From Blastobasis lacticolella (lineage: Eukaryota > Arthropoda > Insecta > Lepidoptera > Blastobasidae), in the NCBI GenBank assembly GCA_905147135.1, contig LR990043.1:8405057-8469056 (forward strand): 64,000 bases of DNA, in the 5' to 3' direction. A program made the translations under genes and the position numbers. Positions 23,674 to 34,018 of this stretch are shown here, piece after piece. Every line of letters starts with the position of its first letter. Within the stretch, counting starts at the first letter, position 1. Below the pieces are notes generated by a model. The model made no database searches and was not told the origin of the DNA. It saw nothing but the letters and a program-made list of their open reading frames with translations.

Positions 23674-24814
23674 TGTGACGTGGTGGCGACTCAGAGGGAG
23701 CTGGCCACTGTCGCCACGGGTCTGTTTAAACCCCAGACGGGTTGCTATCTCTGGGAATGAGGGATCTTACTTAGTGAAATTATCGATAGTAATGATTTAC
23801 AACTCACGTTTATTAAAACAGCATATTAACCTATGTTATACATGGCACTTAACTTGGATAACTTAGTCTAGTGGGCGATACCTATGTATCAACGCTTAAT
23901 TCCTATGACCTAGCTCAGCGATTCTACCGCGGGTGTTACCCGGGTTCCTCGTTACATAACGCTCCCTAACGGACTTAGACGGTTCCCGACCCACCGACGT
24001 TCATTCACTACGGGGCGATCACGACGGAACGGACCGTTCCCCTAAGTCGCGGCTAATACGATAACCTACCCCGGACGCATTTTCTCCACGGAGGTTTAAC
24101 GGGCGCGGATTGAGGACTAGCGCAGGCTAAGTCCTATCCCTAATCATCCCGGTCTAGGTTTACCTACATGGGTTGAGCCTAAGTCCTAACCTGATTTGGT
24201 TCCCCCCTCTAAGCCAGGCTGTCTACTCGGCGACCCCAAGCCGACAGTCCGGATGCCTGGTTGGACCCCTTCCTCCGGGATCACCAGTTCCTAACTCCCC
24301 AGTTGCTCCCTATCCCCACCTAATCCCCCCTAAGCCCAACTGTCTACTCGGCGACCCAAAGCCGACAGTTAGGGTACCTGGATAGACCCCTTCCTCCGGG
24401 ATCTCCAGTACCTCGTCGTCTCGGCAACCCCAAGCCGACGGAAACTATTTACTCAAAAACCGGATGCGAACCTAAGGCCGGTACCGTTAGAACTGACTTC
24501 ACATCCTGGTCTCGAGCCTCTTGAGTGGACATCGGGTGCGGGTCGTTAGCGCGATGCAGAGTCGGTCGTCCCGGGGGCTGCCGTTGTTTCACCGGTCCGT
24601 CTCGTTAGCGCGATGCAGGATCGTGCGCCGGTGACGCGGCCTTGCTGCTGGGTGTGGGAGGGGCGGTGTAGCGCGGCGGCGCGGGGGGCCGTGCGGGTGC
24701 GCGCGTCACGCGCGGCGCGGTGCCAGTCCCCGGCGGCGTCTCGCTCGCCTACCGGACGGGTGACCGCTGCTCGATGACTCGGCGGCGGTCCGGGATTTGT
24801 AACGCTTCGTTACA
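23674..24814 (-). mobile_element. Putative LTR of a retrotransposon (minus orientation)
   Basis: The 1,141-bp GC-rich segment starts TGTGACG and ends CGTTACA, an imperfect short inverted repeat with TG..CA ends as in LTRs. Just outside its right end, read on the minus strand, is a purine-rich tract (gtggggggggaa), as expected of a polypurine tract next to a 3' LTR. No second LTR, primer-binding site or pol gene was found, and the flanks show no target duplication. Contains the tandem repeat at 24,208-24,412. Tentative. Confidence 0.35.
24208..24412 (+). repeat. GC-rich tandem repeat, ~121-bp period, two copies
   Basis: The words ctgtctactcggcgacccc, aagccgacagt and accccttcctccgggatc occur from about 24,208 and again from about 24,329; a partial third appears as cggcaaccccaagccgacgg near 24,421. 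Confidence 0.7.
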
Positions 24815-24909
24815 TTCCCCCCCCACTTGCGAAGATTTTCACCTGTGGATGAAAATCACCTGTCAGGAAAGCTGTGAAAGTAGGATAACCCCCAAAGGAT
24901 CGCGGGATT

Positions 24910-24950
24910 ACAATAGGCCGGATAGGAGGGGTTCCTATCCGGCCTATTGT
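24910..24950. repeat. Perfect 18-bp-stem hairpin
   Basis: acaataggccggatagga, a 5-base loop, then the exact reverse complement. It lies ~95 bp outside the putative LTR; role unknown. Confidence 0.85.
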
Positions 24951-26875
24951 CCCTACAAGGCACGACCGTTGTGTCAGGCACGACTCCCGTGTGACACCAC
25001 TATACAGGCAACGCTATGTATATCAGTACTTTGATATTGACATTATCGCGCATAGTGTGATTCTACAAGTATTATGTTTGCAACTTCATCAAGTTGTATA
25101 ACTTTACTGCGTTCACATCTGAATCAGATTGATAGTGCCTTTTGAGCATGGCTCAATTGCTGATTTGGATGTAGCACTCTGTACTCGTGTACACGTGACT
25201 AAGTGTGGTACAGTGTCGTCGACCCGTTGGTTCTGACGAATGGTGCCCCTCTGGCACGTTGACGGCGGCGGTGGCTGCAGCGGCAGCGTTGAAGGTGACG
25301 GCGGGTGTGACGCTGCGCTATGCCTCTCGCCTCGGACATTGTCCTCCTGTGAAAGGTAGTGACTGTTTACATTCTATCTATAAAACGTACAACCGGATAA
25401 ATAACATATTTAACGTTATTATTTTAAACTTGACTGATATACTCCTCTGTATACGGTCTTGACGGTGACGTCTTTGGCTCCAGGTCATCACGACTCTTAT
25501 TCATCTGTCGTTGGATTCCCTATACCTATATGCCGCGAACTTGGAACATTACTCTAGCGTGATGTAGAACACGGTGCCTATGTCGCGGTACAAGTGAGAA
25601 CATTCTTAATTCTTGTAGTTTTCCGTTTTTCCTAACATTGCAAAGACCGTTACCAATCTTTAACGTCCTACCATCCTGACTCGATATCCCTTACAATATC
25701 AATATACTTTATACAATTCTATTACATTTCTATGTAAACGGGAAATGTAGGGTAGTTCTCTTTTTACCCTTTTTTGTTTTCGTATCTTTTTATATGTTGT
25801 AATTTTTCTTTTTATCTGCACTTTTCCTTTTGTAAATACTTTATTCCTTTTTTTTTTAACTTGTTTTTTTTTTATTTCTATTTTATCGCATACATCATTT
25901 CCGTTTTACATTACAACTACTTCATGGATTAAGGTAAACACAAGTCATACCACGGTTAAGTAAATTTCTAGTTACGTTACTTGCATATATTTGTTAACTT
26001 ACAATTTAAAAACAAAAATCCCTAATTTGACTTCCCGCGCTTCCCCTATTCCTGATTTTAGTTTCCAGGTATCTCTGGTATATTGTTTCCGTTCCTGGCC
26101 TTTCAATTGTATGTAGTAGCGCCTGTTGATTTTGTGTTGGCAATTCTGAACGCGTCTCCTTGATTGATAACACACCTCTCCTTGGGAGATACAAAAATGA
26201 ATGGGTTGACATCGCTGAGTCGGACATGAGAGCCAACCGAGGCTTACGACGTGAGGATACCGAACATCAGGCGAATTGGAGGAGAGAAGAAGCAGGATAG
26301 GGGTTCCTGGCAGAATCCAGGATTGACTGTTTGGATGATGGTCAAGATTATGAATATTGTATCATTTAGATTTCACTCGATTTCTTAGTGGTAAACACTA
26401 GATATTATCAATAATTAATTTCAATATCTTTGATCGTTGGCAACTCCATAGTCGTCTTGTTTTGATATTATTATAGTGTATTAGTGCCAAAAAATTTCTG
26501 CCCCATTTACTGCGTCATTTTCTAGTTCTATTAAAATTTGGAGAGATAACCGTATATTTTTGTTTCTCTTTTTCACTTTGAGAGAGGATAATCCTATAAC
26601 CGACATACAACTAATCTTTATTTTTTAATTTTAAAAACTTAATTTTTTTTTTGAGAGCACAGGGAACGAGTAATCAGGGTTACCATCTAAGCATTTTTTG
26701 AGATGTCATTATTAGTACCAAATCATGACACACAGTTGGCAACCCTGCCCGCAATTGCGGTTCGTGCGGTGCGGCCAGTGTGGCCATGCCATCTGCAATG
26801 TCAGCAATATCTCAATGCGATGCGTGCGGCGCGTGCGGCGCGTGCGGCTCTTGCGGTGCGGGCTAGTCGACGCGT

Positions 26876-27002
26876 AGCTTTAAGATGGTTTCCATAATTT
26901 CAGTAATTTCTTTATGGTTAGGTCTGTCTTCAGTTTGAGGTGCCGGGTGTGCGGCTGCTTCAGCGTAAGTTTTGGCAGGTCTTTGGTCACGGGAAAAGGT
27001 TT
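26876..27002 (-). pseudogene. Jockey ORF1 fragment between two insertions
   Basis: The minus-strand frame reads RPAKTYAEAAAHPAPQTED to HKEITEIMETILKL, typical of the proline/alanine linker and C-terminal helix of Jockey gag. It begins at the 8-bp duplication of the foldback element (27,003-27,010) and ends at AGCTT. Residues read further upstream in this frame come from the foldback element's terminal repeat, not from Jockey. Confidence 0.7.
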
Positions 27003-27010
27003 GCTTATAG

Positions 27011-28251
27011 CATGGACTTACTACCCAAAGGGACTGCGCACTGCTTTGACTAAAACCGGGCAGAGCGAGAGTCACCATCGATAGTCCTGTGTCCCTTTCT
27101 AGTGTTGCCACCATTGTTGATGCAAATTCCGAATTACTTTTATTATTTGGCGCGGACACCGATCTCAGGGCCAGGCAGAGCCGGACCGGGTGCAATCTGA
27201 AGGTCATGTTTTCACCAGGGTCCAGCCCAAGCTCACCCTGCTACTCGGAAACTATTGGCCCTAGAACACTAGTTCCTAGGGTGAAATGATAGCACTCCTC
27301 GAGATCATCATTGCGTATGACAGCTGTCAAAGTTAACCCATTGGTCCTAAAACACTAGTTTCTAGAGAGAAATGATAGTAGGTACTTGTTGAGATCTACA
27401 TTTCGAATGACAACTGTCAAACTTTGAACTGAAATAACTCCCAAACTATTGGTGCTGTAACACTCGTCCCTAAAAAAAATGATAGTGTTCGTCGAGATCT
27501 ACATTTCGCATGACAGCTGTCAAACTTAGAACTGTTGTAACTCGGAAACAATTAGTCTTAGAACACTAGTTCCTAGAGCAATACAATAGTACTCATCGAG
27601 ATCTACATTTCGGATGACAGTTTTAAGTGTGACAGCTGTCATACGAAATGTAGATCTCGACAAGTACTATCATTTCTCTACAGAAACTAGTGTTTTAGGA
27701 CCAATGGGTTCAGAGTTATAAAAGATTTAACTTTGACAGCTGTCATACGAAATGTAGATCTCGACGAGTACTATCATATCTCTTTAGAAACTAGTGTTCT
27801 AGAACCAATGGGTTTCGAGTTATAACACATTTAAGTTTGACAGCTGTCACCCGAATTGTAGATATCGACGAGTACTATCACTTCTCTTTAGAATCTAGTG
27901 TTGTAGGATAAATCGTTAGCGAACTCTTTTATCTGTTTTGTGGAACAAAAAGTTAATAATTATGTCGACTCGACATTTGTTGGAGAAACGTTCAGCAGAT
28001 CAAAAGATATTTTGACAACTACTTTTCGGATTGTACGGATTACCTCATAATAATACCAAATTCACGGTATATATATTTCTTCAATAATGGCAACACCAAA
28101 CATGACACTTGTCAATTTAGAATGACGGTGATTATGCCAATAACATTGTGTTTACACTGTTAGAAAGGGACAAAGGACTATCGATGGTGACTCTCGCTCT
28201 GCCCGGTTTTAGTCAAAGCAGTGCGCAGTCCCTTTGGGTAGTAAGTCCATG
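27011..28251. mobile_element. 1.24-kb foldback-type DNA element, hAT- or P-like
   Basis: The terminal inverted repeats are ~94 bp and nearly identical (left 27,011-27,104 from catggacttactacccaaag; right 28,158-28,251). An exact 8-bp duplication, gcttatag, flanks it at 27,003-27,010 and 28,252-28,259. Eight-base duplications are known for hAT and P superfamilies; the CATG start recalls P elements. The interior holds four ~104-bp repeats (27,250-27,620) head to head with three more inverted (27,628-27,915). No transposase is encoded. The first 18 bases of its end recur at 62,492. It is inserted in Jockey ORF1. Confidence 0.85.
27250..27915. repeat. Head-to-head arrays of ~104-bp repeats
   Basis: Each unit contains aacactagtttctagag, aatgatagta, gagatctacatttcg and a tgacagctgtca palindrome. 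Forward copies have the palindrome near 27,319, 27,409, 27,512 and 27,616; inverted copies near 27,630, 27,735 and 27,839. The switch is at about 27,623. The first unit is ~90 bp, the others 103-105. Confidence 0.85.
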
Positions 28252-28288
28252 GCTTATAGTTTGAATTCTTGGTTTCTTGACGCAGATC

Positions 28289-28500
28289 TGGGGGTCTAAA
28301 AAGGCCACATTAGCGTTTCATATTATGATTCATATTAGACTCCCACAAACTTATCTGATGCGGTGGCCAGTACTGGAACTAAGTGACACCATTTTGAATT
28401 GTCATGTCAATGTCAACAACAGCGACGTTGCAGATAAGTTTGTGTCTAATTAGTATGAATCAAATTATGAAACGCTAATGTGGCCTTTTTAGACCCCCAG
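28289..28500. mobile_element. 212-bp MITE with ~70-bp inverted repeats
   Basis: Starts ctgggggtctaaaaaggcca and ends with its reverse complement at 28,500; the arms run on, less perfectly, to cacaaacttatctg on both sides. It lies in Jockey ORF1, whose frame is open across it when removed (…CAG AAA C / AT CTG CGT…). No target duplication of 3 bp or more was seen. The ~70-bp core resembles sequence at 35,188-35,315. Confidence 0.75.
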
Positions 28501-29529
28501 GTTTCTGTAGTGCAGTTGGTTGTGTGAAAGTTTTAGTGCGCTCTTGAGATTGGGGCGTATCAGTTCCTCCGTTCTTGGTTTTTGGCTGTTTTCCTTTGGC
28601 AGATGTAGATGTGATTTTGAGTATTCTTTCTCTGTGCTCTTTGTAAGTTTTACAGCCTTTATAGCTAGCCGGATGTATGCCTTGGCAGTTTGTGCAGGTT
28701 GCCTCGGTGTCTGGTCTCTTCTTGCAGGTTGATGTTGGGTGCTCTTCGCCGCATTTGACACATCTAAATGGTCTGTGGCAGAGATTCTTTGAATGCCCGT
28801 ACCTTTGGCATCTTTTGCATTGGACAATTTCTTTTTTTGGATATGGAGTTTCAAAGCTGATCTTCATATTGTTCATGTGTTTTACATTGAAGATTTCTTT
28901 GATGTTCTTATTAGGTTCAAGGTCAACCCGAAATAGAGGTAGTGGTGTCTTTGTCTGACTTCGTGTCCCATTTCTGTCAACTCCTTTGCAATAAGTGAGG
29001 TATCTTCTGATGAGTGGAGTCCCCTCAGCATAACTCTATAGGCTCTTTCGCTTTTAAGCTGGTAGGTGTAATGCGCTATATTATTGGAAATAAAGTTTTC
29101 TCGAATGGCTTTGTAGGCTTGGATGTCCTTTGGCATTATTTTGATAATGTGGCCTGATCTGAGGGCGGTCATTGAATACTGATCTGTTTCTATGAACTTG
29201 TTCAGGGCATCTCTCAGTGATATTATGTTTAGAACTCCTGTCACAAAAATTGTTTCTGGTTTTGGCACATATTCTTTTACTGTATTTTCGTTTGTATTTT
29301 CTTCATTTTCCAGTAGGTCAAAACTGTTTTGAGTTGGTACCGAATAAGATGTAGCATTATTGATCTTTTTGTGGCTATCATTCAACATTGGACTTGTTTC
29401 TTTTCTTTTTTGTCTTTCTCTTGGTTCTCTATCTCTCTGCCATTCTCTCTGGTCTAGATTTTCTGTTTCACCCTTATTTTCTAGGACGATAGGGTCACCT
29501 AGTATCTGTGTGTCTGTTTCCATTTCCAT
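28501..29529 (-). pseudogene. Jockey ORF1 N-terminal and zinc-knuckle part, frameshifted
   Basis: From a Met at 29,529 the frame gives an acidic/basic leader, then AYRVMLRGLHSSEDTSLIAK, the PRE_C2HC-type domain next to Jockey zinc knuckles. A frameshift near 28,885 moves to the frame holding CKRCQRYGHSKNLC, CVKCGEEHPTSTC and CTNCQGIHPASYKGC, three CCHC-type knuckles. The frame is then cut by the MITE at 28,500. Neighbours in the same element are at 26,876-27,002 and 22,733-22,828. Confidence 0.85.
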
Positions 29530-30564
29530 TGCATCGTTCTGTGAGTCCTGTGGGATAGCCGTGTTGTCAGGATCTAGGGTCGCTTAAAGGGAGGGTGTGG
29601 AGTTGCTCCTGTGTCTAACAAACATGCTTTTATGGAATGTTTGCTGAATCATGTTGTTTGATAGTATTTTTTGTTAGTTTGGGTTTTGGTTTTTTTTATT
29701 TATTTGAGACATATAGTTTTGTTCCCACGAGTAGGGCCGATATAAAATGTCGCGCGGAGGGTGACGCCCGTTCCTCCGCGAAGGCTCGATACAACGACGT
29801 TAGCCGGGTCCGTCGAGGTTGGCGCTAAGAACTTGTCTCCCACAAGCCATGCAACCTATCGGCACGTAGTCCCACCTTAGGTTTGGGGAAACTTTTAGAA
29901 GAGAGTTTCAATCTCGCGGCCCGGGCGATTAAGCCAAGGCCTCCGATTCTGTGTAACAGAGTTGCGGGTGGAGAGAGTCATTTCCTACCCTCTCCAGTAC
30001 TAACTTTTTAGGGTCAGCATTTTCAGGTTAATTTACCGTCGCCTGATACTCGACGTTCGCCTTTTACATCTAGTTTGGACTTATCTAGCAACCCTCCTCT
30101 TTTCTCATACGGGCTTGGGACCGTCAATGGCAGAGTTAAAAAACGGTAACACGAAAATGTGGACTTTGACGAGCCTCCTGCAGCTACGTCGATGCTTGTG
30201 ATACCAACGTGAAGCTTACTTCGTCACCGACATTGACATAAAAAAAAATATCTGCCCTCCTCAGAATAATAACAAGTCTCGTGACAAATGTAGATTTTTG
30301 AGACGTAGTCAGTTTTCTTTTGGCTTCCAACGCCGAACCACTCAACCGATCTGAATGTAATAAAATTCATTATGATCCTCTTGCAGAGAAGTATCTACTA
30401 ATTAAATATCGCGCTAGGAATAAAATTTAGTGAACAGAAAACAACGATGTACTGTAATGGCCAGTAAAACAGTAAAATGTACCACGAGACCAACCAAAAC
30501 TATTAAGCCAGAGACCACCGCCTCTAACATCAGCAGAGAGATGTCGACGGTACCGAGACAAAAA

Positions 30565-30775
30565 CCTGACTGCAACTACCTGGAGAGGTTTAGCTTGAAG
30601 AGTACAACATGGAGGTCTTCAAGAAAGGGGTGAAAAGGTTTTTACGAGCTCGGCAACGCATGGGTTATGCCCCTGGTCTTGTAAACGGCCATAGGCTGCG
30701 GTGACAGCTTACCATCAGGCAGGCTGTAAGCTTGTTTGCCACCTTAGCGGTATAAATAAAAAAGCAATCGGACGC
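30565..30775 (+). mobile_element. CR1-type LINE 3' end, copy 1
   Basis: In frame: LPGEV, a stop, LEEYNMEVFKKGVKRFL, the C-terminal block of CR1-type RT ORFs, then a 3' tail ending tttgccaccttagcggtata and a short A-run. The same tail is at 57,487-57,670. Only the last ~200 bp remain. Confidence 0.7.
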
Positions 30776-31269
30776 CTCCAGCTCCGAGACGACCTCAAAG
30801 ACGAAGTTCCGCACAGCGCCCTCGACGCCGTTACAAAAATCTTCGCGCCTCAAAGCAGCCATCATCGTCAGTCGCATCAAACGTTCCACGCCACTTGCCG
30901 TGGGGCAATCGGCGAATAAACGCAAAAAACTTGCGTTAGTACTTAGTGTAGTGACTTCTACCCACTTACATTTTTTAAACTAAAATATACATGGTACTCG
31001 CTGATAATGTAGCTTTCTATAGGTGAAATAATGAATTTTTTTTTTTAGCCTTTGTGTCGTGTTTAAAAAAGTTTAATAATCAATTTAAAAATTTTTAATC
31101 GGTTAAGTAGTGTTTGAAGAAACCGACAATCAATCAAATCTTGCCTCTTTATATATATTATATAGGTACATAAAACTAACAGGTCCAAATCTGTACATTG
31201 AAGACATTTTGAAATTTTTTATTGGAGCCTACTCTATAAACGATACTGCAGCCAAAACTGAATTTTTTT

Positions 31270-31420
31270 TCATATTTGTCTTTCTGTCTGTCTGCCAGTA
31301 TCTTTGCCGCGCATCACTCCGAAACTACTGAATGAATTCAAATGAAACTTGGTGTGATTTGAGTTCATACTACGAGGTAAGACATTGGATACTTTTTATC
31401 CCGAAATTCATCACGGTTCC
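31270..31420 (+). repeat. Dispersed repeat with gtctgtctg tract
   Basis: Words tctttctgtctgtctgcc, tccgaaactactgaatgaat and gaaacttggtgtgatttgag fit a common insect repeat tail, comparable with cagacagacag/actactgaatgaattttc in the first palindrome. Class uncertain. Confidence 0.35.
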
Positions 31421-31567
31421 CTTGCTACCCCAATGATGGATGGAATTCAAAATGTGTACTTAGTTGTAATTCATTAACGTCCAAATAACTTGAAACCCGA
31501 AATGTATAGGAACCTTTGAATGTACGGCTCATCTTAAGCTGGCGTGTGCACTTTATCAAAGAAATAA

Positions 31568-32145
31568 TTATCTTGGAGTTAATGTCCCGGTTGTGCTTTC
31601 GCGCACAAGGGCATTCAGTCCGCCTTGACCATGATCCAGGATTTGGCAGATCAGGTAATTACAGCGACTGTCATCTGACCTCCGTGACCCTGCTTACAGG
31701 GGACCCTGACCGGATTGGATCATAGTTACACATTCAGTTGCCTGAATGTGCAGGTTTATTCACGATATTTTCCCTCACCGTAAGAGCATCGATTAGCATT
31801 CAACTAATGTACATAATTCAGAAAAGAGTCATTGGTAGAGCTCGTCTAGTCTAAAATGACGCGCCCCACTACTTAGTTAGTTGATTTCGATGTGTGAGTG
31901 CGAATATTGATAACGACACTTCATCTGTGTGGGAGCCAATGAACGACGCGTGCTTCTACGTTTGAATCTCACCGGCAACTGAATGACCAATTACAACGGC
32001 ATTTGTATATGTATTGCGTCCATATTTTAAACTTGCTTGTGTGCGTTAATGCGATAGTGGGGCGCGTCATTTTAGATTAGACGAGCTCTACCTTACATGG
32101 CCGCAGTGAGATTCGAACCCGGTGTGAATAAGGCGGGTAGGATTG
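31568..32145 (-). mobile_element. tRNA-headed SINE, family A, interrupted by a MITE
   Basis: Read on the minus strand: a degraded tRNA head with B-box gggttcgaatctc, then the family body (cctgaccggattggatcat in plus sense), ending at tcttggagttaatgtcccgg. A 251-bp TA-flanked MITE splits it at 31,838-32,088. Other copies of this family are at 34,401, 34,751, 36,121, 36,549, 37,970, 50,286 and 61,489. Confidence 0.75.
31838..32088. mobile_element. 251-bp MITE with TA duplication
   Basis: The ~30-bp terminal inverted repeats start gagctcgtctagtctaaaat and continue gacgcgcccca; the right end mirrors it with one change. TA lies at 31,836-31,837 and 32,089-32,090, as for Tc1/mariner-type elements. 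Inserted in a family-A SINE. Confidence 0.75.
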
Positions 32146-33035
32146 CGCGAGGAGTAAGACGCTTACTTATGCTTAGATAAAACTCCAAATCCAAAACCTG
32201 GAACACGCAGTCTTTCTTTGTCTAAACTATCTGTTTTTACCCGAGTGCAACAGAAGGAGTGTTATGTTTTTAGAGCGTACGAGTATGTATGTATGTATGT
32301 CTATTTCATTGTTACCGGATATATTTCGGAGATTGCAATGGAACTGCCCAGTTTAATAAGTACCGTCATCTTCGTTCTACCACCAAACGAAATGATGATG
32401 CTTTACAGTCGAAATTACAAAGACTACTCGCACAAACCAATTTCAACATTTATTGTGCGAACCGCGACGGAACTCTATATAACTGACTCAAATATTCTTT
32501 TGTAAATCACTACCTAGGAGATAAAAATACCATTTTTATAAGAATGCTTCACCAGACCACAGTGTTGCTTAATATTAGACACACCAAATCCTGTAGTCCA
32601 CGCGAACGAAGTCGCGGGCACAGCTATTAATATTAGTATAAACAATAATGGAGTTTTTCACCGTCAGAAGTACCGCCTGACATTCGAGAGGATACCAAGT
32701 TTATTGGCTGCAGTCTTCGATATAGGTACTGACCGAAGTTGAGATTGGTAGATATAATATACGCAGTGATACGGAAATCGAGACTGATGCCGGTCTGAAT
32801 CGCTAATCAGTAGAAGGTTTAAGCAGTTACCGGTATCGACGTCAACGTCAGGTACTCTCTTAGTATGTTTACCAACTGTGTGCGATATAGCGTCACAGCT
32901 AGTTTATGCGCCTCTCCTAGGATAATCAGTCACTAGATACTTCGGGTTACTCCTGAGGTGGACCTGTGCTGATAGACATAGACATAGACATTATTTATTT
33001 TGACATCACAATACTCATTGAGCAGGTTTTTTTTT
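32146..33035. other. Non-coding stretch
   Basis: An atgtatgtatgtatg microsatellite lies near 32,284-32,300. No gene or repeat boundary was recognised; the overlapping small frames at 32,218-32,505 have no domain. Confidence 0.4.
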
Positions 33036-33250
33036 TTTTTCTTGTCATGCGGTAGGCAAACAGGCAAGCGGGCCACCTGATGGAAAGTGGTCACCACTGC
33101 GTATAGACATTAGCAACACCAAGAGTATCGCTATTGCGTTGCCTACCTCTATAACACGTTGCTCTGGCAGCAAAAGGCAAATGCCACTCCACTGCCAAAG
33201 CCACGGTTCCCCAAATCCCCACCCCATGGAGCACTGGAAACCTTACTCAC
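33036..33250 (-). repeat. Dispersed retroelement-tail repeat
   Basis: A T-run at 33,029-33,040 (A-tail on the minus strand) is followed by gcggtaggcaaacaggcaag, gggccacctgatgg and gttgcctacctctataac, words typical of a widespread lepidopteran LINE/SINE tail. Minus orientation is inferred from the tail. Confidence 0.5.
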
Positions 33251-33739
33251 CGGCAGAAACACAATACTATTTAAAAGAGTATTATTTAGCTGCGATATTC
33301 TGTAAGGTGGAGATACTTCCCCAGTCGGGCGGCTCCAATTCGAACGAGATACCCCGCTATGCCCTACCTCTCTAAGTTACATTTGTATATCTAAGTTTAA
33401 CATAAGTATATATATTTAAAACCTATTCAAATAAAGCGATTCGAATATGGAGTTATACGATGTCAAAAAGGGCCCGGACTCAGCATTAGCTGCAGCAGAA
33501 TGATGCAGCCCTGGTTTTCAGCCGGACCTTAACGGTGTGGAGACCCGCACGAAGCACACAACTAGCAAGTTATATATTAAAATAATAATAGTGGAATAGT
33601 AACAAATATATAGTAATAATTATAATACATACGTGTGTTTAATAAATAAAAAGAAAGGAGAGCGTAATGCTACAGATTAAGTAAATTAAATAAATAAATA
33701 GTAGTAAGATAACACAAGATACGAGTATTATAAATAATA

Positions 33740-34018
33740 ATATTATTGAGTAGCCTTTTAATTTGCAGTTCACATGGTCAAATAACACGCAATAGCGCGA
33801 CCACCAAGGGGAATACTTTTTTGGTAAACTAAGAGCAACGCCTTTAGTCTAACTTTAAATGTATTACATGTACGGCATGATCGTAAGGGAGGTGGTAAAT
33901 TATTCCAACACTTGGTGGCCGCATACCGGAAACTGCCACGAAAAGCGGCAGAGCGGTGGCGCGGCACGCTCAACACCTCCCTGGCAACGCGCGTTCCTCG
34001 CGAACCCCCGCCCCTCAA
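33740..34018 (-). pseudogene. LINE reverse-transcriptase C-terminal fragment (CR1/L2-like)
   Basis: The minus-strand frame reads VPRHRSAAFRGSFRYAATKC, then WNNLPPPLRSCRTCNTFKVR and LKALLL. The W-N-x-LP..lR.......FK..LK block is the usual C-terminal end of CR1/L2-type ORF2. Nothing upstream of it is preserved. Confidence 0.65.

Larger units (their letters stand above)
22829..26875. mobile_element. 4.05-kb composite insertion, no coding capacity recognised
   Basis: This block sits between the two AGCTT copies inside Jockey ORF1. It contains an inverted-repeat MITE (23,121-23,340), an LTR-like GC-rich segment (23,674-24,814), a perfect hairpin (24,910-24,950), T-rich AT sequence (25,740-25,990) and a gtgcggcgc-rich end (26,740-26,875). 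No pol or transposase domain was found. A 5-bp duplication suggests a retroviral-type integrase event later rearranged, but the two ends share no LTR, so the class is open. Confidence 0.5.
22824..26880. repeat. 5-bp target duplication AGCTT around the 4.05-kb block
   Basis: AGCTT is at 22,824-22,828 and 26,876-26,880. Joining the outer sequences across a single AGCTT gives, on the minus strand, ATC TTA AAG CTT CAA CAG: an uninterrupted Jockey ORF1 (ETILKL followed by QQTMMEIM). Confidence 0.7.
18849..30200 (-). mobile_element. Jockey-type LINE, one copy split by nested insertions
   Basis: Read on the minus strand this is a single Jockey element: 5' part and ORF1 (about 30,200-26,876), ORF1 end and ORF2 start (22,828-22,541), rest of ORF2 (21,425-18,989), 3' UTR and A-tail (18,849-18,859). 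Four insertions interrupt it: 28,289-28,500, 27,011-28,251, 22,829-26,875 and 21,426-22,540. Removing the 4-kb block rejoins ORF1 in frame across AGCTT, and removing the 21.4-kb block rejoins the endonuclease across CATGGC. The 5' end beyond about 29,830 is uncertain. The alternative is two independent Jockey copies, but the matching breakpoints argue against it. Confidence 0.75.

Noticed and set aside
23674..24814. Intact LTR retrotransposon
   Set aside because: Only one LTR-like unit is present, with no pol domains, second LTR or target duplication; kept as a tentative LTR only.
25205..25462. 85-codon alanine-rich frame
   Set aside because: Low-complexity gcggcg-rich stretch inside the composite insertion; no family resemblance.
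27250..27915. CRISPR-like array of regular repeats
   Set aside because: Units are ~104 bp, diverged along their whole length and partly inverted, inside a transposon in an insect genome; no repeat-spacer pattern.
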